Positions 16,977 to 24,549 of a stretch of 64,000 nt of DNA are shown one piece after another (within the stretch, counting starts at the first letter, position 1; each line of letters starts with the position of its first letter). Source of the stretch: an uncultured Lachnospiraceae bacterium. Lineage in GTDB: Bacteria > Bacillota > Clostridia > Lachnospirales > Lachnospiraceae. The stretch lies in the NCBI GenBank assembly GCA_910578115.1, contig CAJTPO010000009.1, forward strand, positions 32,730 to 96,729. Direction: 5' to 3'. Both the position numbers and the translations under genes were made by a program. The notes under the pieces are model-generated. The model saw only the letters and a list, made by a program, of their open reading frames with translations, did no database searches and was not told the origin of the DNA.

Positions 16977-18200
16977 TCAGGCAGACGAGTAGATCTTCCC
17001 TCCCACGCCGCCAAAGCACACCGTAAAGCAGGCATAACTGCCATACTCACTCTTAACACTGATCTTCCCGCCATGATCCTCCACGATCGCTTTCGCAATA
17101 GAAAGCCCCAGTCCAAAGCTGTCTTTTTTCCCGCTTCTGGATTTTTCAGTGCTGTAAAATCTTTCGAAAATATGTGTCATATCGTCCTCTTTGATTCCCT
17201 GTCCGCTGTTCTGCACCCAGAACAGAATATAGTTGTTCTTTCTTTTCAGATGAAATTGTATTTCTCCCTGTTCAAAGGTATGCTTCATCGCATTATCCAG
17301 CAGGATAGCAACCAGCTGACGGATTTCATCCTCATTTCCGTAAAATGACACCGGCCGCTCTATCTTATAGGTAAATCTTATCTTTTTCTCATAGGCCATG
17401 CTCTCCATTGTCAGCGCCGCCTCTTCACAACAGTCCGACAGAGAAAAACGTTCCTTCGGTGAGTTCTTGCCGCCTCCTTCCATAACAGCCAGCGTCAAGA
17501 GCCTGCGGATCAGTCTGTCCATCCGCTCCGACTCCGACAGGATATATTTCAAGTGTCTGTTCTCCTCCATCTGTCCCATCAGCGCCTGTGCATTGACGCT
17601 GATAGCTGCAACCGGCGTTTTCAATTCATGGCTGGCATCGGAAATGAACTGTTTTTCTCTCTCCAGTGCTTTCCTGGCCGGCTCCACCACATAGTTCGAC
17701 AGATAGAAGCTGACTCCCAGCAGCAGCAGAAATCCGGCGCAGGCCAGACTCACCGTTCCCAGAATCTTCTTGAATGACACAGACCTCTCTGCCGTGTTGG
17801 TCAGATAGATGCCCTTTTGCCCGTCTTCATAATTGCGTACCGTATAGATATAGGAATGCCATTTCCATACCTCAGGCGGATTATTGCTGAGTGTCTTCCA
17901 TACCTGCTCGGGTATGCCTTTTTCGGAGGTACCTGCTGTCTTTACAACCTTGCCGCTTCTGTCCAGAAGAACGAAATAGACAGAATATCCATTCGTCTCA
18001 TCCAGATCCATATCCGTATCCCCAACCATTGTCTCGTTTCGAAAAACGCCCGCATCCGCAAACCATTCCAGTGTATCCAGTATATCGAGATCATTCCAGT
18101 ACCTGTTGTATAAATAATCTGCAAGAAAAAAAATCCCAAACACAGTCACCATCAGCGTCATCGTGACAGCCACAAATTTATACCGCAGTTTCTTAACCAA
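16977..18200 (-). CDS. Sensor histidine kinase at the end of the phosphatidylethanolamine operon
   Basis: This 407-residue membrane kinase has membrane segments at about residues 8-30 and 147-168 flanking an extracytoplasmic sensor region. The H-box SHELKTPVAA (His191), N-box DNAMKH, and G-boxes GQGIKEDD and GLGLSIAKAI follow. It begins with TTG, with GAGGTG seven bases upstream, and overlaps the psd stop by eight bases, so it is co-translated with lipid synthesis genes. No response regulator lies beside it on this strand. The only unpaired one nearby is encoded divergently at 20747, making that the probable partner (inference). Confidence 0.9.
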   Translation of the reverse strand: MVKKLRYKFVAVTMTLMVTVFGIFFLADYLYNRYWNDLDILDTLEWFADAGVFRNETMVGDTDMDLDETNGYSVYFVLLDRSGKVVKTAGTSEKGIPEQVWKTLSNNPPEVWKWHSYIYTVRNYEDGQKGIYLTNTAERSVSFKKILGTVSLACAGFLLLLGVSFYLSNYVVEPARKALEREKQFISDASHELKTPVAAISVNAQALMGQMEENRHLKYILSESERMDRLIRRLLTLAVMEGGGKNSPKERFSLSDCCEEAALTMESMAYEKKIRFTYKIERPVSFYGNEDEIRQLVAILLDNAMKHTFEQGEIQFHLKRKNNYILFWVQNSGQGIKEDDMTHIFERFYSTEKSRSGKKDSFGLGLSIAKAIVEDHGGKISVKSEYGSYACFTVCFGGVGGKIYSSA

Positions 18201-19104
18201 TTTCTCTCACCTCAGTATACCCTATCATCTCACCCATACGAACGCCAACTTCTTCTCCTGTCTCCATCTGCTCCCGGATCTGCTCTCGAAGCCTGATCCG
18301 GTCTTTTTGAAACAACATAACGATGGTGGAGCCTGCCAGCTCAAAATGTCCCATTTCCTGCCCCCGTTTAAATTCACTGCATGAGGTTTCAAACACAATC
18401 TCTCCTACCAGAAAAGCTCCAACACCGATCTGTATCACCTTACCAAAGTGCTTCGTATCCGTCAATGTCCACATTCTCCGATTAAGACGGTAGACAGGCA
18501 CCCTCTCGCAGGCCTCCGGCTGAACACTGTGCAATGCGCCCTCGATAAAGTGATTGGTATATTGAAACCCCTCATCAATATGGCAGAAATGATGATAATC
18601 CGTGGCACGCAGGCGAAAGATCAGACACACCCCCGACTCAAACAGTTGTGCAAGAGCCGCCTCATCCACCAGATCCTCCAGTTTATAATGAGAACCCTTG
18701 ATCGGATAGATCCTGTTCTCCTGAATCGGATAAACGCTGAGCAGACCGTCACAGGGACTGATCAAATGATTCTCATCCATGTCCATAGGACAACCCTTCC
18801 GCTTTCGCGCAAAAAACTCCTGAAACGTATTGTATGTCTGCCCTTCAAAATCGCGCATATCAATCCGATGTCGGTTGATATAGTACCGAATCAGCGGTCT
18901 GGAAGCTCTGGTGCCCAAAAATCGTCCGATCAGCTTTAACATTCCGCTTTTCATTATAAATTGCAGTAAGATTCTGCCCGTCACATGCCCATACAGGAAC
19001 CGGATCCACTTCTCATCCTTATGCTGCAGACCTTCTCCTGTCTGTTGTCCTGCCTGCCGGCTGCTCCGTACACATAAAGTATTCATTTGCACTGTCTCTC
19101 TCAT
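18193..19104 (-). CDS. psd: Phosphatidylserine decarboxylase
   Basis: This enzyme converts phosphatidylserine to phosphatidylethanolamine at the membrane. The self-cleavage site is AGST (Gly258-Ser259), which would leave a pyruvoyl group on Ser259. The SPCDG motif (Asp119) and DYHHFCHID supply other expected catalytic residues. The 303-residue length matches the long Clostridia-type enzymes. It overlaps the pssA stop by four bases (ATGA) and overlaps the following histidine kinase by eight. The pssA-psd order gives the complete route from CDP-diacylglycerol to phosphatidylethanolamine. Confidence 0.93.
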   Translation of the reverse strand: MRETVQMNTLCVRSSRQAGQQTGEGLQHKDEKWIRFLYGHVTGRILLQFIMKSGMLKLIGRFLGTRASRPLIRYYINRHRIDMRDFEGQTYNTFQEFFARKRKGCPMDMDENHLISPCDGLLSVYPIQENRIYPIKGSHYKLEDLVDEAALAQLFESGVCLIFRLRATDYHHFCHIDEGFQYTNHFIEGALHSVQPEACERVPVYRLNRRMWTLTDTKHFGKVIQIGVGAFLVGEIVFETSCSEFKRGQEMGHFELAGSTIVMLFQKDRIRLREQIREQMETGEEVGVRMGEMIGYTEVREIG

Positions 19105-19721
19105 ATGTCCGCCCCCGCCAAAAGAAATAATAATTCAAACCCGCCGCAAAGGATCACGCAGATCTTCCCGATAATATTCGGTTTTTTTAATGGGAATGGC
19201 ATCAGAAAAGCCGCAGCCATACCAGCCATGACAACTGTGCACAGCTTAGCCGTCGGAAGTCTCAGAATATAGCCGAACTGATACAGTGCCGGAATGATCA
19301 GTGCGGCCAAAGTGACCGGCAATCCCCGGTAGATCGTTCTCGGAGCAGAAGTCTGCTCCTGTCTGTCTGCCTCATCCACATTAAAATAGGCAAGTCTGAT
19401 CAAAGAACAGAGTACATAAACAGCTGCAACAAACAATGCCAAACTGCTGCTTTCATTCATGCGGTAGAGCAGTACCGCAGGCAGCACACCAAAACAGATC
19501 AGGTCACTGAGCGAATCGATCTGAATGCCGAAATGTTTCTCGTATTTATCCCGCTTTCGCGTTGCGGCCACAGTTCCGTCAAACATATCACAGATACCGG
19601 CCAGCATCAGGCACAAAACCGCCGCTGGCAGCTGTCCGTCAATCGCACAGGTAAGTCCGATAAAGCCAAACAGCATACCAATATAAGTAAGAATCACTGT
19701 ATAATTATAATATCCTAACAT
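19101..19721 (-). CDS. pssA: CDP-diacylglycerol-serine O-phosphatidyltransferase
   Basis: This small integral-membrane enzyme (about 206 residues) makes phosphatidylserine from CDP-diacylglycerol and serine. The CDP-alcohol phosphotransferase signature is clear: CDMFDGTVAATRKRDKYE followed by FGIQIDSLSD, which carries the four metal-binding aspartates. About six hydrophobic segments follow. The ATG at 19721 is preceded by AGGGAG, which favours it over the in-frame ATG 18 bases upstream. It lies between the VTT-domain gene and psd. Confidence 0.92.
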   Translation of the reverse strand: MLGYYNYTVILTYIGMLFGFIGLTCAIDGQLPAAVLCLMLAGICDMFDGTVAATRKRDKYEKHFGIQIDSLSDLICFGVLPAVLLYRMNESSSLALFVAAVYVLCSLIRLAYFNVDEADRQEQTSAPRTIYRGLPVTLAALIIPALYQFGYILRLPTAKLCTVVMAGMAAAFLMPFPLKKPNIIGKICVILCGGFELLFLLAGADI

Positions 19722-19775
19722 AGAAAATCTCCCTCTCAATCGTATCGTTTTCTTAACTGAAAATCACAATAGTAT

Positions 19776-20354
19776 TCACCTGATCATGGAAAATGCAATG
19801 CTGTATGCTAAAATACACCAGGGTTTTCCCAACAGGATGATCCAGATAAACCTGCGGGATCTCATTTCTGTCAAACCTGTGAAATAACAGAAAAAGTCAT
19901 CCGGAAACAACGGCAGCACCATGCCTGCAAACAGCAATGCCGTATAGGATTTGCTGTTCGCCGCCCATCCGCTGAATTTGTCATACTTATCTTCGGCAAA
20001 CAGACTGCGCACCAGTGTCTTCCCAAACCGCCTTGCCAGAAAAAATGCAATGATCGATCCGAGACTAATGCCTATATAATTACACCAAAATCCACCGCTG
20101 CACCCAAAAAGAACCGCACCCACGGCGCAACCCAAGAATCCGGGCAACACCGGCACGACCACCTGCATAGCCTGGATAACTGTCAGGATCAGCGGCGCCA
20201 ACAGCCCAAAACCCAGAATATATGTCTGCAGTGTCTCCACTGAATTAAATTTACCGTCAAACCATGCCTTCATGATCATTGCCGTCAACCCCAGGCACAG
20301 GATCACCACCAGCGCCGTCAGAATATTGGCCCAGTTTTTTCTCAATACAACCAA
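19776..20354 (-). CDS. TVP38/TMEM64-family (VTT/DedA-like) membrane protein
   Basis: A polytopic membrane protein of about 193 residues with the VTT signature PVLPGFLGCAVGAVLFG and a second re-entrant region FAGMVLPLFPDDFFCYFTG. I prefer the TTG at 20354, because AAGGAGG stands eight bases before it, over the ATG at 20390. VTT/DedA proteins are implicated in moving phospholipids between membrane leaflets, including a phosphatidylethanolamine transporter in Bacillus. Being first in an operon with pssA and psd, a role in distributing the lipid they make is a reasonable inference. Confidence 0.88.
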   Translation of the reverse strand: MVVLRKNWANILTALVVILCLGLTAMIMKAWFDGKFNSVETLQTYILGFGLLAPLILTVIQAMQVVVPVLPGFLGCAVGAVLFGCSGGFWCNYIGISLGSIIAFFLARRFGKTLVRSLFAEDKYDKFSGWAANSKSYTALLFAGMVLPLFPDDFFCYFTGLTEMRSRRFIWIILLGKPWCILAYSIAFSMIR

Positions 20355-20433
20355 CGCTTCCACCTCCTTCCTCATTACTGCATACATCATACGGCATCCG
20401 GCTGAAATGGACGTTGAAGAAATTCCGGTTATT

Positions 20434-20467
20434 TTTCAAGGTTGATTTAAGGTGGCTGTTTTATAAT
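20434..20467 (+). promoter_or_regulatory. Promoter with tandem 11-base direct repeats, candidate response-regulator box
   Basis: TTTCAAGG and ATTTAAGG occur exactly 11 bases apart (20434 and 20445), ending nine bases before a consensus TATAAT at 20462-20467. No good -35 box is present; the repeats occupy its place. This is the geometry expected for activation by an OmpR/PhoB-type regulator. The next intact gene downstream encodes such a regulator, so autoregulation is likely. The divergent lipid operon may share the site. Confidence 0.5.
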
Positions 20468-20596
20468 ATTCCTGTACATGCCTAAATTACAGTTCACCCT
20501 TCGGCTTCCCAGTTACGGAATCCGTCCATGCCAAGTCGCCTGTGGCGAAGAAGATATGGTAAAAGGCATGATAAAATGATAATATAAGGAGGAGTA

Positions 20597-20704
20597 TTCT
20601 CCGCTCAGAAATTAAAGCAGCTCTATCAGAACGGGCAGATCACGAAAGCCACTTATGATAAGGAACTCAGAAAGAGAAAAGCCAGGAGCACAGCAAACAC
20701 TTAA
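20597..20704 (+). pseudogene. Fragment of a SHOCT-domain gene
   Basis: Thirty-five codons without a usable start read SAQKLKQLYQNGQITKATYD and end in TAA. This matches the short C-terminal oligomerisation domain SHOCT, with its pattern of leucines, a glycine, an isoleucine-threonine pair and a tyrosine/phenylalanine. A strong AAGGAGGA sits just upstream, but an in-frame TAA precedes it and no ATG/GTG/TTG begins the frame. It is probably the tail of a deleted gene. It lies in the leader of the response regulator mRNA. Confidence 0.5.
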
Positions 20705-20746
20705 AGCAACGAACAGGAACTCACTTTAAAAGAAAGAGGTATAAAC

Positions 20747-21421
20747 TTGCGTATTCTCATTGTAGAAGATGAAAAAGAAATTGCGGACGGTCTCAGTGCC
20801 GTCCTTATAAAAGAAGGCTATCAGGTTGATATGGCATATGACGGCTTAAACGGACTGGACTGTCTGCTCAGCAACATCTACGATCTGGCGCTGTTAGACG
20901 TAATGCTTCCCAAGATAAACGGCATAGATCTGCTTAAAAACGCCAGAAGAGAGGGTATCAGTATCCCGGTCATCCTGCTCACCGCCAAATCCCAGGTGGA
21001 AGACAAGATTCTCGGCCTGGACACCGGCGCTGATGACTACATGACCAAACCCTTTGACGTGAAAGAACTTCTGGCACGGATCCGCGCCAGAACCCGGATC
21101 ACGAAGAATCCGGAAGCCGACCAGCTGTCCTTCGGCAACATCCGGCTCAACCAGGCCGCGCAGAAGCTGGAAACGGATATGAATTCCGTCAAACTGGCCA
21201 ATAAAGAATACCAGCTTTTGGAATACCTCCTGCACAATCCCTGCCAGATCCTGCCCAAAGACATGCTGATCGCCAAAGTATGGGGCTTTGAAGACGACTC
21301 GGAGTACAACAATCTGGAAGTCTATATCTCTTTCCTGCGCAAAAAACTCCGATTCGTCAAAGCAAACGTGGAGATCAAAACCACCAAGAGTGTAGGATAT
21401 TCTCTGGAAGCAATAAACTAA
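20747..21421 (+). CDS. OmpR-family response regulator
   Basis: A 224-residue regulator. The receiver domain has the phospho-acceptor Asp51 (LALLDVMLPK) and Lys in the TKPF motif. A C-terminal winged helix follows (LANKEYQLLEYLL to the final EVYISFLRKKLRF segment). The start codon is TTG with AAAGAGGT six bases before it. It is divergent from the VTT-pssA-psd-kinase operon and converges with a second two-component pair with a 4-base overlap at the stops. Since that second kinase already has its own regulator, this one is best paired with the kinase at 16977. Confidence 0.93.
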   Translation: MRILIVEDEKEIADGLSAVLIKEGYQVDMAYDGLNGLDCLLSNIYDLALLDVMLPKINGIDLLKNARREGISIPVILLTAKSQVEDKILGLDTGADDYMTKPFDVKELLARIRARTRITKNPEADQLSFGNIRLNQAAQKLETDMNSVKLANKEYQLLEYLLHNPCQILPKDMLIAKVWGFEDDSEYNNLEVYISFLRKKLRFVKANVEIKTTKSVGYSLEAIN

Positions 21422-22728
21422 ACGACCTGAAAGCGAATGGTGATCCGGAATCTGTCTTCCGTCTGTTGTGTGACACAGGTTTCTTTCATCTTCGCCATCA
21501 TGCTTTTAATACTCTGGATGCCGACACAGGTGCTTTCTGTCTTTTTCTCCACGCTTTTCACGGCATTCTCAAAGGAAAAGCCGACTGTCTGCGCGTCACA
21601 GACCGACCGTATCTGTACCGGTTGCTGTGGGTCTGCATATTTGACGATGTTGGACATAATATTATCCATGATCCTGGTCAGATAATCCGTATAGATCCGC
21701 AGCTCCCGACCATTCCATTCCAGCGCACATTCTACCCGAATCCCCTTTTGTTCCAGATAACTGCAGGTTTCCGAAAGCAGATCATAGAAAAGATTCTCGA
21801 AGCTCTCCGGCTCCTCCAGCTCAATCTCATTATCCCCCGTAACAAGGGAATACTCGAAAAGATGGTTGGTAAGCTGCTTCATGCGGTGTGCCTTCCTGTC
21901 AATCTTTTCCACATATTCCTTCAGCTGCAATTCATTCCGATAATTTCCCTTCTTGATGATCTCCGTGTAGAGCAGAATAGAAGTAACCGGCGTTCTTAAG
22001 TCATGGGACATCTCCGTGATTATCTTCTGATTTTCTTTCACCATCTTCGCATTCTCATCAAGCAGTCTGCAAAATGAAATCCGCATATTATTCAGACCTC
22101 TGGCCAGAGCTGCCAGCTCGTCCCGTCCCTTGACCGAAATCTCATAATCCAGCCTGCCGCCCTCCAGAATCTCAATCTCCTCATTAAGCTTCAAAATATA
22201 ATTGATCTTCCGTCTAATCCCCAGCAAAACAAACAACAGGAAAAAAGCAAAGGATAACAGCATTCCCACAATCTGCAAAATATTATATGCCTGGTAGCTG
22301 TAAATACCGAAGATACTCACTCTGGCAACACCATCGGCGAATTGAACGGCATAATAAATCTCCCAGGTATACTCATTCGCCTCTATGGCTTCCTCCCACA
22401 GTTCCTGCTGCGGATAATCTGAATCAAACACCTCGATCCCATCCTTATAAATACGGATAGATAAAATCTTCTGCTTTTTGACCCATGCCGAAATTGCACC
22501 CGTATCCCGGGATGTCAATTCTTTTTCATTAATATACTTCTGAAACTTTTCAATATAAGCTTCGCTCCTGCGTTCTTCATAATCCGACTGCCGATAATAT
22601 TGATCGACCGCATATTCACCCGCAAAGCGCAGCACCAAAAACATAAAAACCGCTGCTGCCGCCGAAGAGATCAGCAGCAACAACAGCTGAAAATAAATGG
22701 AATCTTTTCTATTTTTGTAATGAGTCAA
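21418..22728 (-). CDS. Sensor histidine kinase of the second two-component system
   Basis: A 436-residue kinase with membrane segments near residues 12-35 and 150-170 and an extracytoplasmic domain between them. A HAMP-like linker (about 171-225), the H-box EMSHDLRTPV (His242) and an ATPase domain follow. The usual glycine-rich boxes of the ATPase domain are poorly conserved near the end, with CVGIQSIKSMMAKM in the expected place of the G2 box. It starts with TTG inside the last 20 bases of the response regulator gene, so the pair is translationally coupled. Confidence 0.88.
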   Translation of the reverse strand: MTHYKNRKDSIYFQLLLLLISSAAAAVFMFLVLRFAGEYAVDQYYRQSDYEERRSEAYIEKFQKYINEKELTSRDTGAISAWVKKQKILSIRIYKDGIEVFDSDYPQQELWEEAIEANEYTWEIYYAVQFADGVARVSIFGIYSYQAYNILQIVGMLLSFAFFLLFVLLGIRRKINYILKLNEEIEILEGGRLDYEISVKGRDELAALARGLNNMRISFCRLLDENAKMVKENQKIITEMSHDLRTPVTSILLYTEIIKKGNYRNELQLKEYVEKIDRKAHRMKQLTNHLFEYSLVTGDNEIELEEPESFENLFYDLLSETCSYLEQKGIRVECALEWNGRELRIYTDYLTRIMDNIMSNIVKYADPQQPVQIRSVCDAQTVGFSFENAVKSVEKKTESTCVGIQSIKSMMAKMKETCVTQQTEDRFRITIRFQVV

Positions 22729-23425
22729 ACTTATACCCCTTTCCCCATACTGTCTTGATGTACCTGGGATTCTTAGGATCCTTTTCTATCTTTACTCTCA
22801 GCTTCCGAATATGCACCATAATCGTACTGTTACAGGAATAGAAATAAGGTTCGTTCCAAACACTCTCGTACAGATTCTGTGCAGAAAAAATCTTCTTCGG
22901 ATACTGCATCATCAACAGCAGGATATGATATTCGATATCCGACATTTCTTTTTCTACATCATCTACATACACTTCATTGAAAGATTCATGAATCCGGATT
23001 CCGCCGATAGACAGATAGTTTTCTTCCTTCCGCCCGCTTTCCGTATTTTTCCCCATGTAAGTACGGTATCTGCGCAGCAGAGCCTTCACCCGTCCCAGCA
23101 GTTCCGCATAGGAAAAAGGTTTCGTCAGGTAATCGTCTCCTCCTGCCATCAATCCGATCAGCTTGTCAGACTCCTGTGCCTTCGCTGTCAGGAAAAGAAC
23201 CGGAACATTTGAAACCCTGCGTATTTCCTCACAGGTACGAAGTCCCGACATCCCGGGCATCATCACATCCAAAATGACCAGATCAGTCTGCTCATTCAGC
23301 GCTTCCAAACCCTTTCTGCCGTTCTCCACTTCTTCTACCATATAGCTTTCACTTTCCAGCAAAATGCGCACCCCTTCCCGTATATCTGCGTCGTCTTCTA
23401 TGATCAGAACATGCTCCTTTTCCAT
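22709..23425 (-). CDS. OmpR-family response regulator of the second two-component system
   Basis: A 238-residue protein with a receiver domain (LIIEDDADIRE, phospho-acceptor Asp53 in VILDVMMPG, TKPF) and a C-terminal winged-helix DNA-binding domain ending in TVWGKGYKF. The order regulator-then-kinase with a 20-base overlap is common in Gram-positive sensing systems. A repeat-rich lipoprotein gene lies about 150 bases upstream on the same strand and may be a target or an accessory sensor. Nothing in the sequence gives the signal. Confidence 0.92.
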   Translation of the reverse strand: MEKEHVLIIEDDADIREGVRILLESESYMVEEVENGRKGLEALNEQTDLVILDVMMPGMSGLRTCEEIRRVSNVPVLFLTAKAQESDKLIGLMAGGDDYLTKPFSYAELLGRVKALLRRYRTYMGKNTESGRKEENYLSIGGIRIHESFNEVYVDDVEKEMSDIEYHILLLMMQYPKKIFSAQNLYESVWNEPYFYSCNSTIMVHIRKLRVKIEKDPKNPRYIKTVWGKGYKFDSLQK

Positions 23426-23534
23426 TAGTCTTTCCCGCCTCTTTCCTTATCAATGAATAACATCCCTTGTCCGTAAACAGCATAGCAAATTCAGATTCTG
23501 CTGTAAATACAGCAATCTGATATTTATAACAGCA

Positions 23535-23566
23535 CTCCGGACCGCATGAGGTTCATGCGTCCGGAG
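23535..23566 (-). terminator. Hairpin after the repeat-rich lipoprotein gene
   Basis: Arms CTCCGGA-CGCATG and CATGCG-TCCGGAG pair around a 5-base loop, with a single bulged C. It begins nine bases past the lipoprotein stop on the minus strand. There is no long T run, so termination may be partial and allow readthrough into the regulator gene. Confidence 0.5.
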
Positions 23567-23575
23567 ACTACACTA

Positions 23576-24202
23576 CTACCGCTGTTTCTTTTTGGTGGGT
23601 TTGGATGTTCCATCCTTTTTCCTGGTGTCGTCCGTCTTCTGCTCCTTATTATCGTCAATCTTTTGTTCTTTCTTCTCAGCATCCTCCTCTTTCTTCTTTG
23701 TGTCTGTCTGGTTCTTCTGATCCTCCGCCTTCTGTTCCGCGCCTGCCTGATTCTTCTGCTCCTCCGCCTTCTGCTCCGCGCCCGCCTGGTTCTTCCGATC
23801 CTCCGCCTTCTGTTCCGCGCCCGCCTGGTTCTTCTGATCCTCCGCCTTCTGCTCCGCGCCTGCCTGATTCTTCTGCTCCTCCGCCTTCTGCTCCTCCGCC
23901 TTCTGCTCCGCGCCTGCCTGATTCTTCTGCTCCTCCTTCTGCTTGTCCAGTGGCTTCTCGTTCAAAATTGCAGCTCTTTCTTTATTTTTGGCATCATCCT
24001 CTTTTACGGCCTGTTTGTTATCTTTCTTCGCTGCTGGCTGCACACTCTCTACTTTTGGCTTATTATTAGAAGCAGCCTTCTTCGCCGCTCCCCCACTGCA
24101 GGCTGTCATGCTCATCGCTGTCATCATTGCCATACAAAGCAGGATCCCTTTCTTATATGCCCTTCTTGCGCTTCTGTTTTTGTTTTTCATTTCGTTGTTC
24201 AT
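23576..24202 (-). CDS. Repeat-rich charged lipoprotein of unknown function
   Basis: About 208 residues. A basic N-terminus and hydrophobic core end in a lipobox (MTAC), so the mature protein is a lipoprotein. Most of the rest is low complexity: six or so copies of a 13-residue unit of the form NQAGAEQKAEEQK, followed by a lysine/glutamate/aspartate-rich tail. Such a sequence should be extended or helical and may act as a spacer or cell-wall-associated brush. AAGGAGG eight bases before the ATG at 24202 sets the start. It lies upstream of a two-component system. No family was recognised, and similarity to other proteins may only reflect composition. Confidence 0.75.
   Translation of the reverse strand: MNNEMKNKNRSARRAYKKGILLCMAMMTAMSMTACSGGAAKKAASNNKPKVESVQPAAKKDNKQAVKEDDAKNKERAAILNEKPLDKQKEEQKNQAGAEQKAEEQKAEEQKNQAGAEQKAEDQKNQAGAEQKAEDRKNQAGAEQKAEEQKNQAGAEQKAEDQKNQTDTKKKEEDAEKKEQKIDDNKEQKTDDTRKKDGTSKPTKKKQR
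23711..23937 (-). repeat. Tandem 39-base repeats encoding a 13-residue unit
   Basis: About five to six units of 39 bases (plus-strand core TTCTTCTGCTCCTCCGCC) run head to tail, one of them interrupted by an 18-base partial copy. High identity between units suggests recent expansion or ongoing copy-number change. Confidence 0.8.
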
Positions 24203-24407
24203 TCCTTTTTCCTCCTTGTCATCTGAATTCAATTTAAGATTTCTAAGTTTTTAATCTATGTAAACAGATTTTACGGAATCTGTAACCGCCCTTCCTCCTT
24301 CGTTATATTTCAAAGTTGTTTGCTTTGATAATCTTATTTTCATAGACAGACCTTAACCGATTCTGAACAGAGTCTTAATAAATCTAAAACTCGAAACCCT
24401 CTGTACA
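24203..24407. other. Intergenic region upstream of the lipoprotein gene
   Basis: Together with the terminator that follows it, this fills the 347 bases between the lipoprotein start and the serine hydrolase end. It is AT-rich next to the lipoprotein gene. I see no convincing -35/-10 pair, repeat or small gene in it, although the lipoprotein promoter must lie here. Confidence 0.4.
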
Positions 24408-24449
24408 ACAAAAAAACGGGACAGGCGCTTGTACCGATTCGCCTGTCCC
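24408..24449 (-). terminator. Rho-independent terminator after the serine hydrolase gene
   Basis: A perfect 10-base stem (GGGACAGGCG with CGCCTGTCCC) and a 12-base loop are followed on the minus strand by a run of T. It closes the Septu-like operon that includes the serine hydrolase. Confidence 0.85.
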
Positions 24450-24549
24450 GATTCACTATGTTCATCCAGCCATTCTCTGCTGTTTTATAAAGTAGGGTAA
24501 CTTCCTAAAATTCAGATATGAGCATTCCATTTGTTAACCAAACAAATTT

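Noticed and set aside
23711..23937. Possible CRISPR-like array
   Set aside because: The repeats are contiguous and in-frame, with no spacers and no cas genes.
23546..24226. Plus-strand leucine/arginine-rich frame opposite the repeat lipoprotein
   Set aside because: It arises from the same tandem DNA repeats read backwards; the minus frame has a lipobox and a good ribosome-binding site.
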